Source: Pomacea canaliculata (lineage: Eukaryota; Mollusca; Gastropoda; Architaenioglossa; Ampullariidae). From it: DNA of 64,000 nt. Of the stretch, positions 54,401-64,000 are shown piece after piece. The position numbers and the translations under genes were made by a program. The notes under the pieces are model-generated. The model searched no databases and was not told the DNA's origin. It worked only from the letters and a program-made list of their open reading frames with translations. Within the stretch, counting starts at the first letter, position 1, and each line of letters begins with the position of its first letter. Where the stretch lies: NCBI RefSeq assembly GCF_003073045.1, contig NC_037597.1, positions 25,000,158 to 25,064,157 on the forward strand, in the 5' to 3' direction.

Positions 54401-57400
54401 AGCTTGCGACAAGCATGAACAGACTTTCAGGTTCGTGTGAGCGCTCACGGGTTGGTCCTTGACCTTTCCGGTCCTTGCCCTCAGAAACACGCGTCTTGTC
54501 GCCAAAGACAAAGAAAACTGTAATTTACTCCAACCTCATCGATCTCACGTCTTGTGCTTGCCAGCCTCTGACGCTCCCAGCAAAACGACAAGAGAAAAAA
54601 GGACGTGTTTCTTTACACGCTGTCTGAGTTGCGAAGAATGGAGTTTCCAGCTCAAATTAAATAACTGCATCTTGACACGGTATAAGCCTCATTCTTCAAG
54701 AAACGCATCCGCTGTTGCCAAGATCTCAAGGCACTTCAAGGCATGTGATTTTTGTTTGATTTCTATTGGAGATTTGCATCAAACTTTGATACAATAAAAC
54801 TTTATTCATTTCAGAAAGTAAATTCAAGCTTAGAGGGTTGTTTCAGAAAGCTAAGGGGGTTGGGGGAGGGACCATGCTCTTGAAGAATTTTCCTCTTAGA
54901 AATGTGCTAATCGCTAGAATAATTCGTAAACCATTTTTTTCATACCTATTTATTTCTGCGTGTGTCTCTCTCTCTCTCTGGATAGTTTAAGTAAGTAGGA
55001 GTCCAAGGAGCTCTATTGACAGCATACTGTCAGCTGCCAACGAAGCTCTAAAAGTCCAGTTCTTGCATCCCATAATGCTAACACGTCACCCTGGTACGGC
55101 TTCTGGTTTTCAACTGCTCGCTCTTTGGATTGCTGAGTTTTTACTGGCTTGCAGTTATCACCGGTCCTGTCTGACAAAATGTCCAAAACGAGATATTTTC
55201 CAAGCCCAAGCTGAATGTGTGGAGACACATTTTTCTGAGTAAAAAGTAAAATTGCCTTCAGTATTATTTTGTTCTTTCTTTTTCCTTCTTTTTTCTTGTT
55301 CCTTCATTCCTTTACTCCTTCAGCTAGGCCGCTCTTTTCTGTTTTCTGACTTTTGCATCTGCCTTTCTTCCTTATTTATTCATTCGTTTTTCAGTCTTGG
55401 GTGTTTCTTTATGAAAAAAAAATTCATCAGAATCAGTGTTTCCAGAGAATGGTTAATGCGCTCAGCTCGTCTCCATCACGATAAAGAAGGATGACGGTAG
55501 CAGACTTCAATACCCGGGGCTGTCTATACCGTAACTATACAGCAACATAGTAACGGTCTTCGTTAGCAATATGAACAAGAAGCAAGGACTAGTGTATGAT
55601 GCGGAACGGTGACCAATATATCGCAGTCGAGGACCAGACAAAATAAGTATTGTTAACAACAGAAAACTGTAAGATATACAGCAAGTCGCTCCACCTTGTC
55701 CCAGTGTAGAGAAAATGATTTTTCAGTCCGGATTACAATCACGGCCTTTTATTAATGTAGTTACAGACTTTCAGCCATTTTCCCGCTTCATACAGTTGGT
55801 CCAAGATTTCTATAAGACGTAAATAATTGTACTTCTGAATTATCTTCCTCTAAAGTACCTTCCTTGGACAAAATCTTTCACCGCCATAAACCTAGTGAAA
55901 TGACAAGAACACCGCCACTGGACCGTTAACAGCTGATCATAATTCACACTGTAACACCTTGGACTTCCAGAGAGGTTTTCGTTCCATTTGACTCATGACT
56001 ACGCAGGAGATGTCAAGAAGAGGCTAAATCCTTCAAAGTTTATTGGCCCATGACATGCATCTTTTACAGTCGTTACGTGCTCTACTCTTGATCATTCTCG
56101 TTATCTGCTCCTGGTGCAGTACCTCACCTCACCTCCAAAAGCCTTCATCTCCACAACTCACGCGTCTGTCAGTCGAACATGCATGTTGTAAGCTGGACAC
56201 GTTTGCACGTCTGCGACTGCTAGTGCGTAACGGTAAACTAACCTGATAATATTTTAGTAAGCATGGTAGCTGACTGCTAATGATGATGATGACGACGACG
56301 ACGAAGCCGATAGTACTGTTGCAGATCCTAATTCACAGCGCCTTACAGTTCGAAATACAAATACAAAAATGTAACTGTATAAAGCGCCCTTGTATTCAAG
56401 CTAAAATATATCAGAATACAAACAGCAGTCGTAACATCAACATCAAAGTACAGAGATAAGATCTCTCAGTCAAAGGCAACGTGGTTAAAGACCAACCTGA
56501 ATGGTTTGAGTTTTTTTCTTGCAAATATCGGTAAATACCTAACCTGCAAATGCCAGCCTCTAAAACTGATCAGTTAATTACTCAGCCACCTACTCTCCAC
56601 CACAGACCACCTCACTGCTCCCTAACCCTCCACAGGCCTCAAGACAACGTCGTCTGCGTACATCAGGACCTGCTCCTGCCGTCTAGCTAGTACTCTCAGA
56701 CCTGAGTGCATGATTACACACGAGGATACGCTAAGAGAATATGTTTTGTCTCTTTTATTACTACTTTGTATGTGTGTGCGCAGTGTTCTGTCAATTTACG
56801 AAGTCAGTTTTAGAATAAAGCAAAGACTCCTCTTGTCCGGCTGATGACCCCCTAGACTCTGGGCTCGCCATCAATCAAGGAGTGTTTTGCCTGTTGAGCA
56901 GGCGTGGTCTGCATATCCTGTGAATCTCACGGGCTCTGGCATCTAAACGGAATAATAAAAAAGATAAGATCAAAATAGCAAAGTATTTATTCGGTGCTGA
57001 CTTGGTTGATATGGCAGCAGCCACGTGGAAGGCTCCAAGACAGTCCATGTAGAAACATTGCTGCCTTGGTTCTCTCTGACCACAGTTTTGATTTGATGTA
57101 CAGCACAGGAAGTCTTTTACCTTAAGTTTCCCATCCCTTCAGCATAAATATGTTGCTTTATTGTGACTGCAGCATATGAGCAACAGTTGAACTATAGAAT
57201 TTTATAGCTGCCCCAACCTGGAAGGTCAAAGTTTCCACCCTTCCACTCCCCGTCCCATCTCCGCATCCCTGTTGTAATCACAGCATCGTTACCTGTAGCT
57301 GTTGCCCGACCCCAGCTACTACCTCCTCCACCACCATCCCCTAGCAAAACAAGACTGAAGGACACGATAAACATTTTGGAAAAGAAAATAAATCAATTTA

Positions 57401-60400
57401 ATTATTTGTTTAGAACTAAAGCATGTGAACCTCACCAAGAAAAAATGTCAATACTCACGTCAATGGTTTGACTTCCTCTTCCTTGCCCGTTTCCTCCTGA
57501 AAAGAAGAAAGAAAGTTGTATTCACTGCTTTCATCTCCAAGAACAGAAACAATCGGTGATAGACGTAGTATCATTCACGAACACGGTATATAAGCAGCGG
57601 GGTGCCTGTCTCCATTAGCAAGAGCAGCTACATCGAGTCTTCTGGGTGAAGATTGAAAGAAATTACTTTCTCGGCTTTGGTCCTGACGGAAGACAGACAT
57701 GTTGGCTGAAACAGGTGTCCTTGACGAAGAAAATCATTCGTCCGACGAGAGAGCATATGTCTGGTCGCTTGATGTATAGACAAGGACAATAATTACCTTT
57801 CTGACAACCAAATTATTTTTTGAACTATTTAATTACTCTGGACGTAGAACAAATGAGATATCGCAGATCACTAGTGTTATACAGCGAGGAAAAAAGACAA
57901 GACCATTGACAGACATTTTAACAGTCTATATTACAGTCGCCCCATAAGTCCCCGGATAAACGTAAAGATAAGATAAGATGCTTTCTTTGTCTTCAAGAGA
58001 ATTCACCTGCATTTGTAGTTTTTAAGCTGACAGAAGGACCATACTCGTCATCACAGCTCACCGTGGGAAAAAATTCCATTCCGTCTTTCAGGAGAAAGTG
58101 ATAAAGTCTTTTATACCACTTCTCCTTTAATTATGTTTGTTACCGTTCCTCGTCCTCCACGCTGAATCCATCTGTTTTGCTCAAGGACCTATGTGGCGAC
58201 GCTTCTAGTCTACAGATCACCGCCCTGACTGTTGACCAAATAATAGAAAAGAGAAATCACAAGCAGCTTGATGCGGGGATGAGAACTGCTCATTAGGACG
58301 ACCTCGACCCACGGGTGAGACCAAAAGAACCGAACGAAGCCTGATCCCAGACTGGCGGAGGACACTGTTGCCCACCAGTGAATCAAGACTCTTGTGAAGA
58401 CCGTCAGGACAGTTCCACACTGCTGGTACCCTGCTGCCATGCAGGAGACGGCGCAGGAATACAGCGGAAGGATAGCAGTTGACACTGGGCCGCCGCGCCT
58501 GGCACGCTTCATCCACTCGCTCGGTCATCAGTCACCTCGCCGCCCGACCCAGGACAGTGCTGCTGTGTAAACGTCACTTCCGCTGGGAGGACGAGGCATC
58601 CCTTGCCAGAGTGAAGAAGGTCAATATGACTTGATCTGAAGACCACTCTCCTCTCTCCACCTTCCCAATATAACCCTCTTTTTCAATTTTTGGCGATAAC
58701 TGAGCAGTTGTTGTCCCTCCTAACCTAAGGCATTTACTTTTGTTTGGCTGCTTTGATTTTCATTGTTTGTTTGTCACTATTACGTTATAGAACATAAACC
58801 AATCATGTGTATTTCAAAGCGTTCACAAGTTCACAATGCGTTTATCTTCAGCAGATTCCAGAATGTTCTTTCTTATGTCGCTCCCAAAATTCTCCAGCTT
58901 CGACTCATCATCAGAATTTATGCATTTATGTCAGACATGGAGAAGACTACATTTCCATGGGCTTCTGAGAGCTCTCGGTTCGTTTTTGTTAGCTGCCAAA
59001 TGAAGACAAAACCCAAGATTTCTTTCTGTCTATCTAGCAAGTTGACTACCTCACTACTTCGACGCTGATCGATGCCTGCGGTTTCTCTGGATATTTCTAG
59101 GAAGATTGAAGACTTTCGCAAGGTTTCTTTTGTCCAATTACAGGCGCCTTTCCCACGGGGTCCCATCCCGTGTTATCTACTGATAGTCTACGACAGTTTG
59201 GATACAGAAATATAGAAGAGCTGACAGAGAGGGAGGGAAAGAAAAAAGATTTGGATAGACAGAGACAAAAAAAAAAAAAAATCGAGAGAAAGATGTAGTC
59301 GCTTATTCGTCCTTATTTTATTTTGAAAATACGTTCTGCTCACGCAAACCTAACACGCGATTTGTAATGAAAAAAATGAACAAAAGAAACTCAAGGAGAA
59401 TCAATTTTAAAAGACGAGAAAGTTGACAGAAAAAAATGTATGAAAAGAGCGGCGGGAAAAAGTGAGAAAAAGAAATAAAAATCATGCAATGCGAATGTGC
59501 GTGGTCATCATATCTGAGCGCTTGCGAAGAACGTGGAAATGGTCTTAATGCACAAATCATAAGTAGAATATAAATGATGTAAGTGGTTATAAAAATTCTA
59601 CCTCAAGGAAGCTACAGATTAGGAATAAGTATCTCTTTTTTCACTCACACACACATTGTTTGGCACTTAACATTGGTGTCTGTGATTCAAATAGAAGGTT
59701 TACTAAAGTGATTAAGCTGCTGTTACCCTCGTTTTTTTTTTGTTGACAAACACACTACTAGATCGAGAAGAAGCAAACACATGAAGATGACCGAAGGTCG
59801 GCGCCAGAAGCAGACGCCATCTAACGAGGGTGAAAGGTTCGCAGCCTGCTGTTGTCGTTGTCGCCTGAGAATAATCTAGCAGACCAGGACACGTCGACAC
59901 CTTGACAGCATATTTATCAAAAGACTTTTTCTTAACCAGTTCTTCGAACTTTTTGACTTGGTAGTCATTGTATTCAGTGGACTTTGTAAGTTTCTATGCT
60001 ATGCTACTTATATGTTGTCAAAAACAGAAAAAATCTGTTCATTAATAATTTGATTAAAGTCAATGTGATTACAATGACTGAGAGCTTCCATGAAATAAGA
60101 ATGCTCGAAGAAAAAAAAAGGAAGTCTCTAGAGCAAACCACAGGGAGATAAATATTTGTCTCACCTGAAATGTGAGATCATAAATGTTGATCGTTAATGC
60201 GCGAAAATGAGAAGAAAATAATTGTCCGCAAACATAGTACCTCTCCATAACGGTGTCCGGTCACTTAATCCCCAGACACTTCATCCCCGACACTTCATCC
60301 CCGACACTTCATCCCCGAGACTTTTAATCCCCAGACACTTCATCCCCGACACTTCATCCCCGACACTTCATCCCCGACACTCAAGAACTATTTTCATATC

Positions 60401-62571
60401 ATATTGTTGAAGAACATTAAATTTACTAGCTGATATGAACTTTAACTAACGTTGTAGATGTTCAAATGACGTTGAAGTTAAAAGCATGGTTTAAATTTGA
60501 ATTTCAATTAAATTTTTCGCTGACTTCATAATTTTTATAGTTAAGGATTTAGTTTAGGGATTAAGTGTCTGGGGATGAAGTGTCTGGGGATTAAAAGTCT
60601 AGGGGATGAAGTGTCGGGGATGAAGTGTCGGGGATGAAGTGTCTGGGGATTAAGTGACTGGGAACCCTCCATAACGGCCTTCTCCATCGGATATATCTTG
60701 TAAAACGTGTGACTTTGCTTGCTTATAGTTGACATGTCGGTCACATAAAATGGTTCCATGGTAACGTATTAAAAATTATAGGTCCCTTACTAAAGTGAAG
60801 TGTGAAGTTCCCTTTATTTGTTGTTTGGCCGTTGGAATTAACGGACAGATCTTTGTAACGGCCCTCCAACGCTTGTCACACAGATGATAGAGCCAGACTT
60901 TACCTACATATGTAGACTTATTGGGAATCCTGCATGTCCCACAATTCTCATCAAGAAATCACGAAAAACAAAACACAGAAGAAAACAAAACTCTAAACAC
61001 CACGACAAACCAAGTTTTAAAAAAATAATAATAAGAAAAAAAACCACACACACACGTTCTGGAGAAACACGCCTACCAACATCCTCATGCACAGAAAAAG
61101 GTCAAAGTCGTGACGTGACGTGACGTGTCTCCACTGATAGGTGTAATCAATATATTGCTCGAGCTGTAACCTTGACGACCTCACCGCATCCATGTAAAAG
61201 CCTAATGTGTTATTGACCTGTTTTTTTCTCATTGTATTTAAAGGTGTTTATCTCGAGAACAGACAGAGACGTGGTCGGGGTAGGAGGTGGGGGAGGTGGT
61301 TCCCCAGCTTTACGTTAGCATCTTGAAGCTCTGGGCTTTACTAAATCATTAGAAAAAAAAAATGCATCAGTCCGAATCTTTAACAGACCTAGGTTACGAT
61401 AAGATAAGAATTTGTTTATTAGCCAAGAGACATTGCACTAGGAATCTGACTTGACGGTCATGACGGTCACGTGACATGGCGATCAGTTATCCTGCCAACA
61501 CATGTATGTCTACCAACACACCTACCTGTATTATACCATGATAATGTATCTTTACTCCTAATGTCTGTATGAGTATGTATGCCTGCCCTTGTGAGCAAAA
61601 GAAAAATTTCTGTCTTGGGTATCCTCGACAGACAATGAAGTCTGATTTGATTTGATTTGATTTAATAGATCTGGTCTAGTAGTGTAATATTGAGTCCAAA
61701 GTTGCACTTTGGTGTACAGCTAATACCCAATATTACCCTGAACAAACTCATGCCATATAACGAAACTGGATACAGATGTATGCTACTACTAATAATAATA
61801 ATACAGTACAATTCTATAGTGTTTCTACACACTGTACAGCTCAGACACCACGCTGCGCCAAACAACTAACAAATAAACAATAACCAAAAAGTTCTCAAAA
61901 CGCGACAGTTTTGACACAATAGTCACTCCGCTTTTCTGTTATCATGATACAAAATACTTTCTTCTTTTTCCTCTAAGAGGTGTTGATAAATTGAAAACTA
62001 CATTATTCAATTAACATACAGTGTAAATTCTACATAATATCAAATTTATTTATATATATACTCATACCTATAAAATATTTTTAAACACTCACACACACAC
62101 TAATTCACACCTAATTCTCTTTCTCATACACGTTCCTAGCAGGTATCTATCAGGTCTATGGATATAAAGTCAAATAAATCAAAGTATACACACATTAAAT
62201 CAGGTTCAGGGACAGATAAGCTTTCGGGAAATATTTCTCTCCCTTCCCTCCAGTAATTCACTAGTGTGTATATATTATATACGCACACTCATATATACGT
62301 ATACATACAAACATAAATACGCACAAACACATACAGGTTGGTTGTTTTAGATCTCATTTCTAAGTAATAATCTAACAGAGTTAACTGTGTTAGCGTCTTT
62401 TTATTTTGTATGAGAGTAATGATAGCTTTAACAAAAATGACAAGACGAGCAGAAAACATCTTCCAAAAGACAGGCACTAGGGTGGAACACTACCTTGATT
62501 GAAGAGACAGGTAAACCTCTGCCCAATGGAAACTTGTGAACGCTCCGGGGCCAGTCTGAGTACGCAGCCAT
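34996..62571 (-). CDS. Cyclic-nucleotide-gated cation channel, CNGL-like, with giant C-terminal tail
   Basis: Exons: 62571-62494, 57496-57459, 51256-51100, 50749-50678, 50353-50276, 49610-49504, 48213-48108, 47650-47606, 47112-47040, 46638-46539, 45579-45515, 44980-44902, 44557-44439, 44165-44073, 43516-43420, 43170-43062, 42905-42868, 42612-42503, 41839-41770, 41072-41017, 40830-40667, 40409-40348, 40146-40111, 39496-34996. Phases fit except between exons 5 and 6. S1 is [21 protein letters not shown]2-S3 includes [20 protein letters not shown]4 is [19 protein letters not shown]; the pore is [12 protein letters not shown], a CNG-type TIGE filter passing Na+, K+ and Ca2+; S6 is [20 protein letters not shown]-linker ([20 protein letters not shown]) and binding domain ([41 protein letters not shown]) are intact. 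The Thr of RTAD is the residue linked to cGMP preference. Predicted length ~2,150 residues against ~650-750 in CNGA; Drosophila Cngl is also long-tailed. Confidence 0.93.
39899..39980. repeat. (CAAA)n microsatellite
   Basis: About 20 tandem CAAA units with a few G substitutions, in the intron between exons 23 and 24 of the CNG gene. Confidence 0.95.
40111..40830 (-). other. CNG channel exons 21-23: linker and leucine-zipper (CLZ-like) segment
   Basis: Exon 21 (40830-40667) is a Ser-rich linker ending [19 protein letters not shown]. Exon 22 (40409-40348) encodes [20 protein letters not shown] with leucines at heptad spacing. Exon 23 (40146-40111, only 36 nt) encodes [12 protein letters not shown]. 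The coiled coil continues into the last exon. The position after the binding domain matches the CLZ domain that sets subunit stoichiometry in CNGA channels. Confidence 0.75.
41127..41215 (+). repeat. tRNA-derived SINE family 2, head-only copy
   Basis: Contains TAGCCCAATGG and GGTTCGATACCCGTGT, the same A- and B-box blocks as the element at 17826, but with a different, longer spacer. The body is short or decayed (TCAGTTGTTCCAGTTG follows). It lies in an intron of the CNG channel gene. Confidence 0.6.
43785..43965 (-). repeat. tRNA-derived SINE family 1, copy 4 (degraded, inverted)
   Basis: The plus strand shows the inverted family blocks GCCAGCAACTAAAG, AGATGCCACATGCAGAG and CCTCACTGTAGTGAGA, followed by a decayed head (TTAACCGTAGCACTACTG). 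It lies in the CNG channel intron between exons 14 and 15. It is clearly older than the copy at 3011-3200. Confidence 0.6.
44360..44401. repeat. (TTG)n microsatellite
   Basis: Fourteen TTG units in the CNG intron between exons 13 and 14, about 40 bp from the donor of exon 13. A G/T-rich (GT)n tract precedes it. Confidence 0.95.
45381..45483. repeat. (ATC)n microsatellite
   Basis: About 30 ATC units with two CAATC interruptions, ending 32 bp from the donor side of CNG exon 11 (45515). Confidence 0.95.
51257..57458 (-). other. CNG channel intron 2 (6.2 kb)
   Basis: No exon with fitting phase recognised. A tRNA-like block (AATGGTTAATGCGCTCAGC ... CTTCAATACCCGGG, about 55450-55520) looks like a decayed SINE head. 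Dispersed TC, GT and CA runs and a GATGATGACGACGACG tract near 56280-56305 are the only other recognisable content. Confidence 0.45.
52722..52755. repeat. (GTGCGT)n short tandem repeat
   Basis: Four to five hexamer units, in CNG intron 2. Confidence 0.8.
57587..57779 (+). promoter_or_regulatory. Possible antisense TATA promoter and short ORF in CNG intron 1
   Basis: TATATAAG at 57587-57594 is followed about 30 bp later by a plausible start region, and by an ATG at 57699 opening a 26-codon frame ([20 protein letters not shown]...). It is on the strand opposite the channel, about 90 bp upstream of exon 2. No family recognised. Confidence 0.25.
60243..60677. mobile_element. Non-autonomous terminal-inverted-repeat transposon (MITE), MULE-like
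   Basis: Both ends carry an array of GACACTTCATCCCC-type units in opposite orientation (60261-60380 and 60555-60660), forming ~110-bp inverted arms around an AT-rich, non-coding core. The outer arms both contain GTCACTTAATCCCCAGACAC. The sequence CTCCATAACGG occurs directly at each side (60243-60253 and 60667-60677), a 9-11 bp target-site duplication, as made by Mutator-like elements. It has no coding capacity and lies in intron 1 of the CNG gene. Confidence 0.82.
61380..61666 (+). repeat. Candidate retroposon 3' end with TTTGA repeats
   Basis: A segment ending CAGACAATGAAGTC followed by TGATTTGATTTGATTTGATT. Short terminal pentamer repeats are characteristic of the 3' ends of some LINEs and SINEs. 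The 5' limit is uncertain. Confidence 0.4.
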
Positions 62572-62745
62572 GCCTACAGTGAGTGACCTGCGATTTTATC
62601 CTCACTTGGCAATGAACTGGGACCTGCGGCTGAGGTAACGGATGGCTGAACGAGAGACAACATGGCGCCCACTGTGACGCCTTCTCGCGACCTATGACGT
62701 CACGACTGGTGACGCCAAAGCACTAACTTACGTCAGTGTGTGACT
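62572..62745 (-). promoter_or_regulatory. CNG channel promoter with cAMP-response element
   Basis: Upstream of the start codon at 62571 are AACATGGCGCCCAC (about 62660-62673, YY1-like), a perfect palindromic CRE, TGACGTCA, at 62695-62702, and a CRE half-site in TTACGTCAGT at about 62727-62736. The block is CG-rich in an otherwise AT-rich region. The transcription start is not determined. Confidence 0.55.
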
Positions 62746-62764
62746 AGGGGATATTTTTAACTCA

Positions 62765-62852
62765 AGAGACTTGCACAGACCCACTGTGACAATTACACAG
62801 ACCCTCTGTGACACACAGACCCAACGTGACGCACAGATCCACTGTGACAATC
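62765..62852. repeat. Short tandem repeat upstream of the CNG promoter
   Basis: Four imperfect copies of a CACAGACCCACTGTGACA-like unit, with spacing of about 20-28 bp. Each copy contains an inverted CACAG/CTGTG pair. Confidence 0.75.
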
Positions 62853-62899
62853 ATTATCATCGTCGTCGTCGTCGTCGTCGTCATCATCATCATCATCAA
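62849..62899. repeat. Trinucleotide microsatellite (CGT/CAT)n
   Basis: A run of CATCGTCGTC... passing into CATCATCATC, about 15 units. It lies upstream of the CNG promoter. Confidence 0.85.
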
Positions 62900-64000
62900 C
62901 AGACCTTATTCCTATCTTAGAAGCTTCGATGCTTTCATATCAACATCATGTTTATGTATATCATAATTCCTCTGTTTTTATTTCCTTGTTCTGAATTTAT
63001 GTGGTTTTAATTATTTCTACTAATTAATCCGAAGGCTAGATGTAAAAAGCTTAACTTTTGCTTATTCTGATACCCTCGTGAGTAAACATTTGTTCATTTG
63101 TTCATGATAATACTTCAAGTGCGTACCTCTTCCAATCCCCTTATAAATCCAATACGATTAATTCACGAAATAAAAGCCGGACGTTGCTCTAAACAACGGA
63201 TCACATCACACTAAACTGTCCTCAACAGTCACTTAACATTAAAGAAATAATCTGAAAGTGTAACATTGTATGACAATAGCTGCAAAATCTATTATTTACG
63301 TCTTGCGAACTGAAGCACGGGGGGCGAAGAGTGTAGACAATTAACTTGATTAATTCGCAGGTCACGATGGCCTAGACATCAAACATATTAATTACGTGAG
63401 ACAAACAAGGTGTTGACACGTATTTGCAGACACCGTCTCTCAGTAGATTGATTCCCTTCCCCGTCCCCCAACTCCATCCCCAGGTCCGTTGCGCCGGTGT
63501 GTGTGTGTGGTCCTCGTGTGTGGGTGTGTTATCTACTTCCTTTCCCATATTGTCATCGTCATCTGCTTGACTCTCTAACACGCCGGAAACACTTTAATTA
63601 AGCTCGCATAGTTTCATAAGTTAATTTGCTAATTCCATTCAGACCACCATGACAGGACGTCTCCCTGGTCAAATCTCTTCCTGGGGAAGAGTACAAGAAC
63701 GCATGTGTTGTGTGTAAACTTACTGTTGTCTGCAAAACAGACTGAATTTTATTTTGTTTTCGAGACACGAAAGAATGATTCTCTGAGGAACACCACAGTC
63801 TTCTGTCAAAATGTTTCATTTTACCTGAAGAACGGTCAGGTATGCTCTCAAGTTCTCGATACACAAAATAACTGGTCAGCTGCTACACTACTATTCTACT
63901 GCTAGACATATAGAACGAAAAAAATAAACCACAAACGAACAAATTGATTAAAGTGGCTTTTTTTGGTATTAAAGACTGCTCTTAGCAAGGTTTTACTTCA
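62900..64000. other. Upstream flank of the CNG gene
   Basis: AT-rich sequence without recognised gene, domain or repeat family; short (GT)n near 63498-63510. Confidence 0.4.

Larger units (their letters stand above)
57497..62493 (-). other. CNG channel intron 1 (5.0 kb)
   Basis: Contains the MITE at 60243-60677, a possible retroposon tail at 61380-61666, a possible antisense promoter at 57587 and poly-A runs. No coding exon recognised. Confidence 0.45.

Noticed and set aside
60255..60665. Possible CRISPR-like array (regular short repeats)
   Set aside because: Repeats are contiguous and lack unique spacers, occur as inverted arms, and are flanked by a target-site duplication in a eukaryotic intron: a MITE.

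Overview
The window is animal nuclear DNA: genes are split by GT-AG introns, one gene runs over 27 kb, coding exons are short, and there are tRNA-derived SINEs, LINE fragments and long microsatellites. The gene set (mitochondrial monothiol glutaredoxin, LC8 dynein light chains, a cyclic-nucleotide-gated channel) and the repeat types suggest an invertebrate, probably a lophotrochozoan such as a mollusc. That placement is an inference.

Left part (1-11.6 kb). A minus-strand gene enters from the left edge and starts at 9903. I traced twelve coding exons by matching intron phase. The first seven encode an ankyrin-repeat protein. The next five encode the start of a family-20 glycoside hydrolase (beta-N-acetylhexosaminidase-like) module, whose catalytic part lies outside the window. 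It shares a ~295-bp divergent promoter with a plus-strand GLRX5 gene (two coding exons).

Middle part (14.7-31.6 kb). Three LC8-type dynein light chain genes lie within about 15 kb: two minus-strand tandem copies (A, B) and one plus-strand copy (C). Each coding sequence sits in one exon just after an intron in the 5' UTR. Between B and C lies a decayed DUF4806-like locus with a promoter-like region in front, a 2.7-copy tandem repeat and a long imperfect hairpin. The flanks are mostly repeats and unrecognised sequence.

Right part (34.9-62.7 kb). One minus-strand gene encodes a cyclic-nucleotide-gated cation channel. Its 24 coding exons give S1-S6, a TIGE pore filter, the C-linker, the cyclic-nucleotide-binding domain and a leucine-zipper-like coiled coil. 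A single 4.5-kb last exon encodes an exceptionally long Ser-rich tail, broken by four one-base frame changes that look more like consensus errors than decay. Its promoter has a perfect cAMP-response element, and intron 1 holds a small inverted-repeat transposon flanked by a 9-11 bp duplication.

The genes do not form a functional cluster. The most unusual items are the ankyrin-GH20 gene, the channel tail and the patchy similarity between dynein light chain copies A and B.
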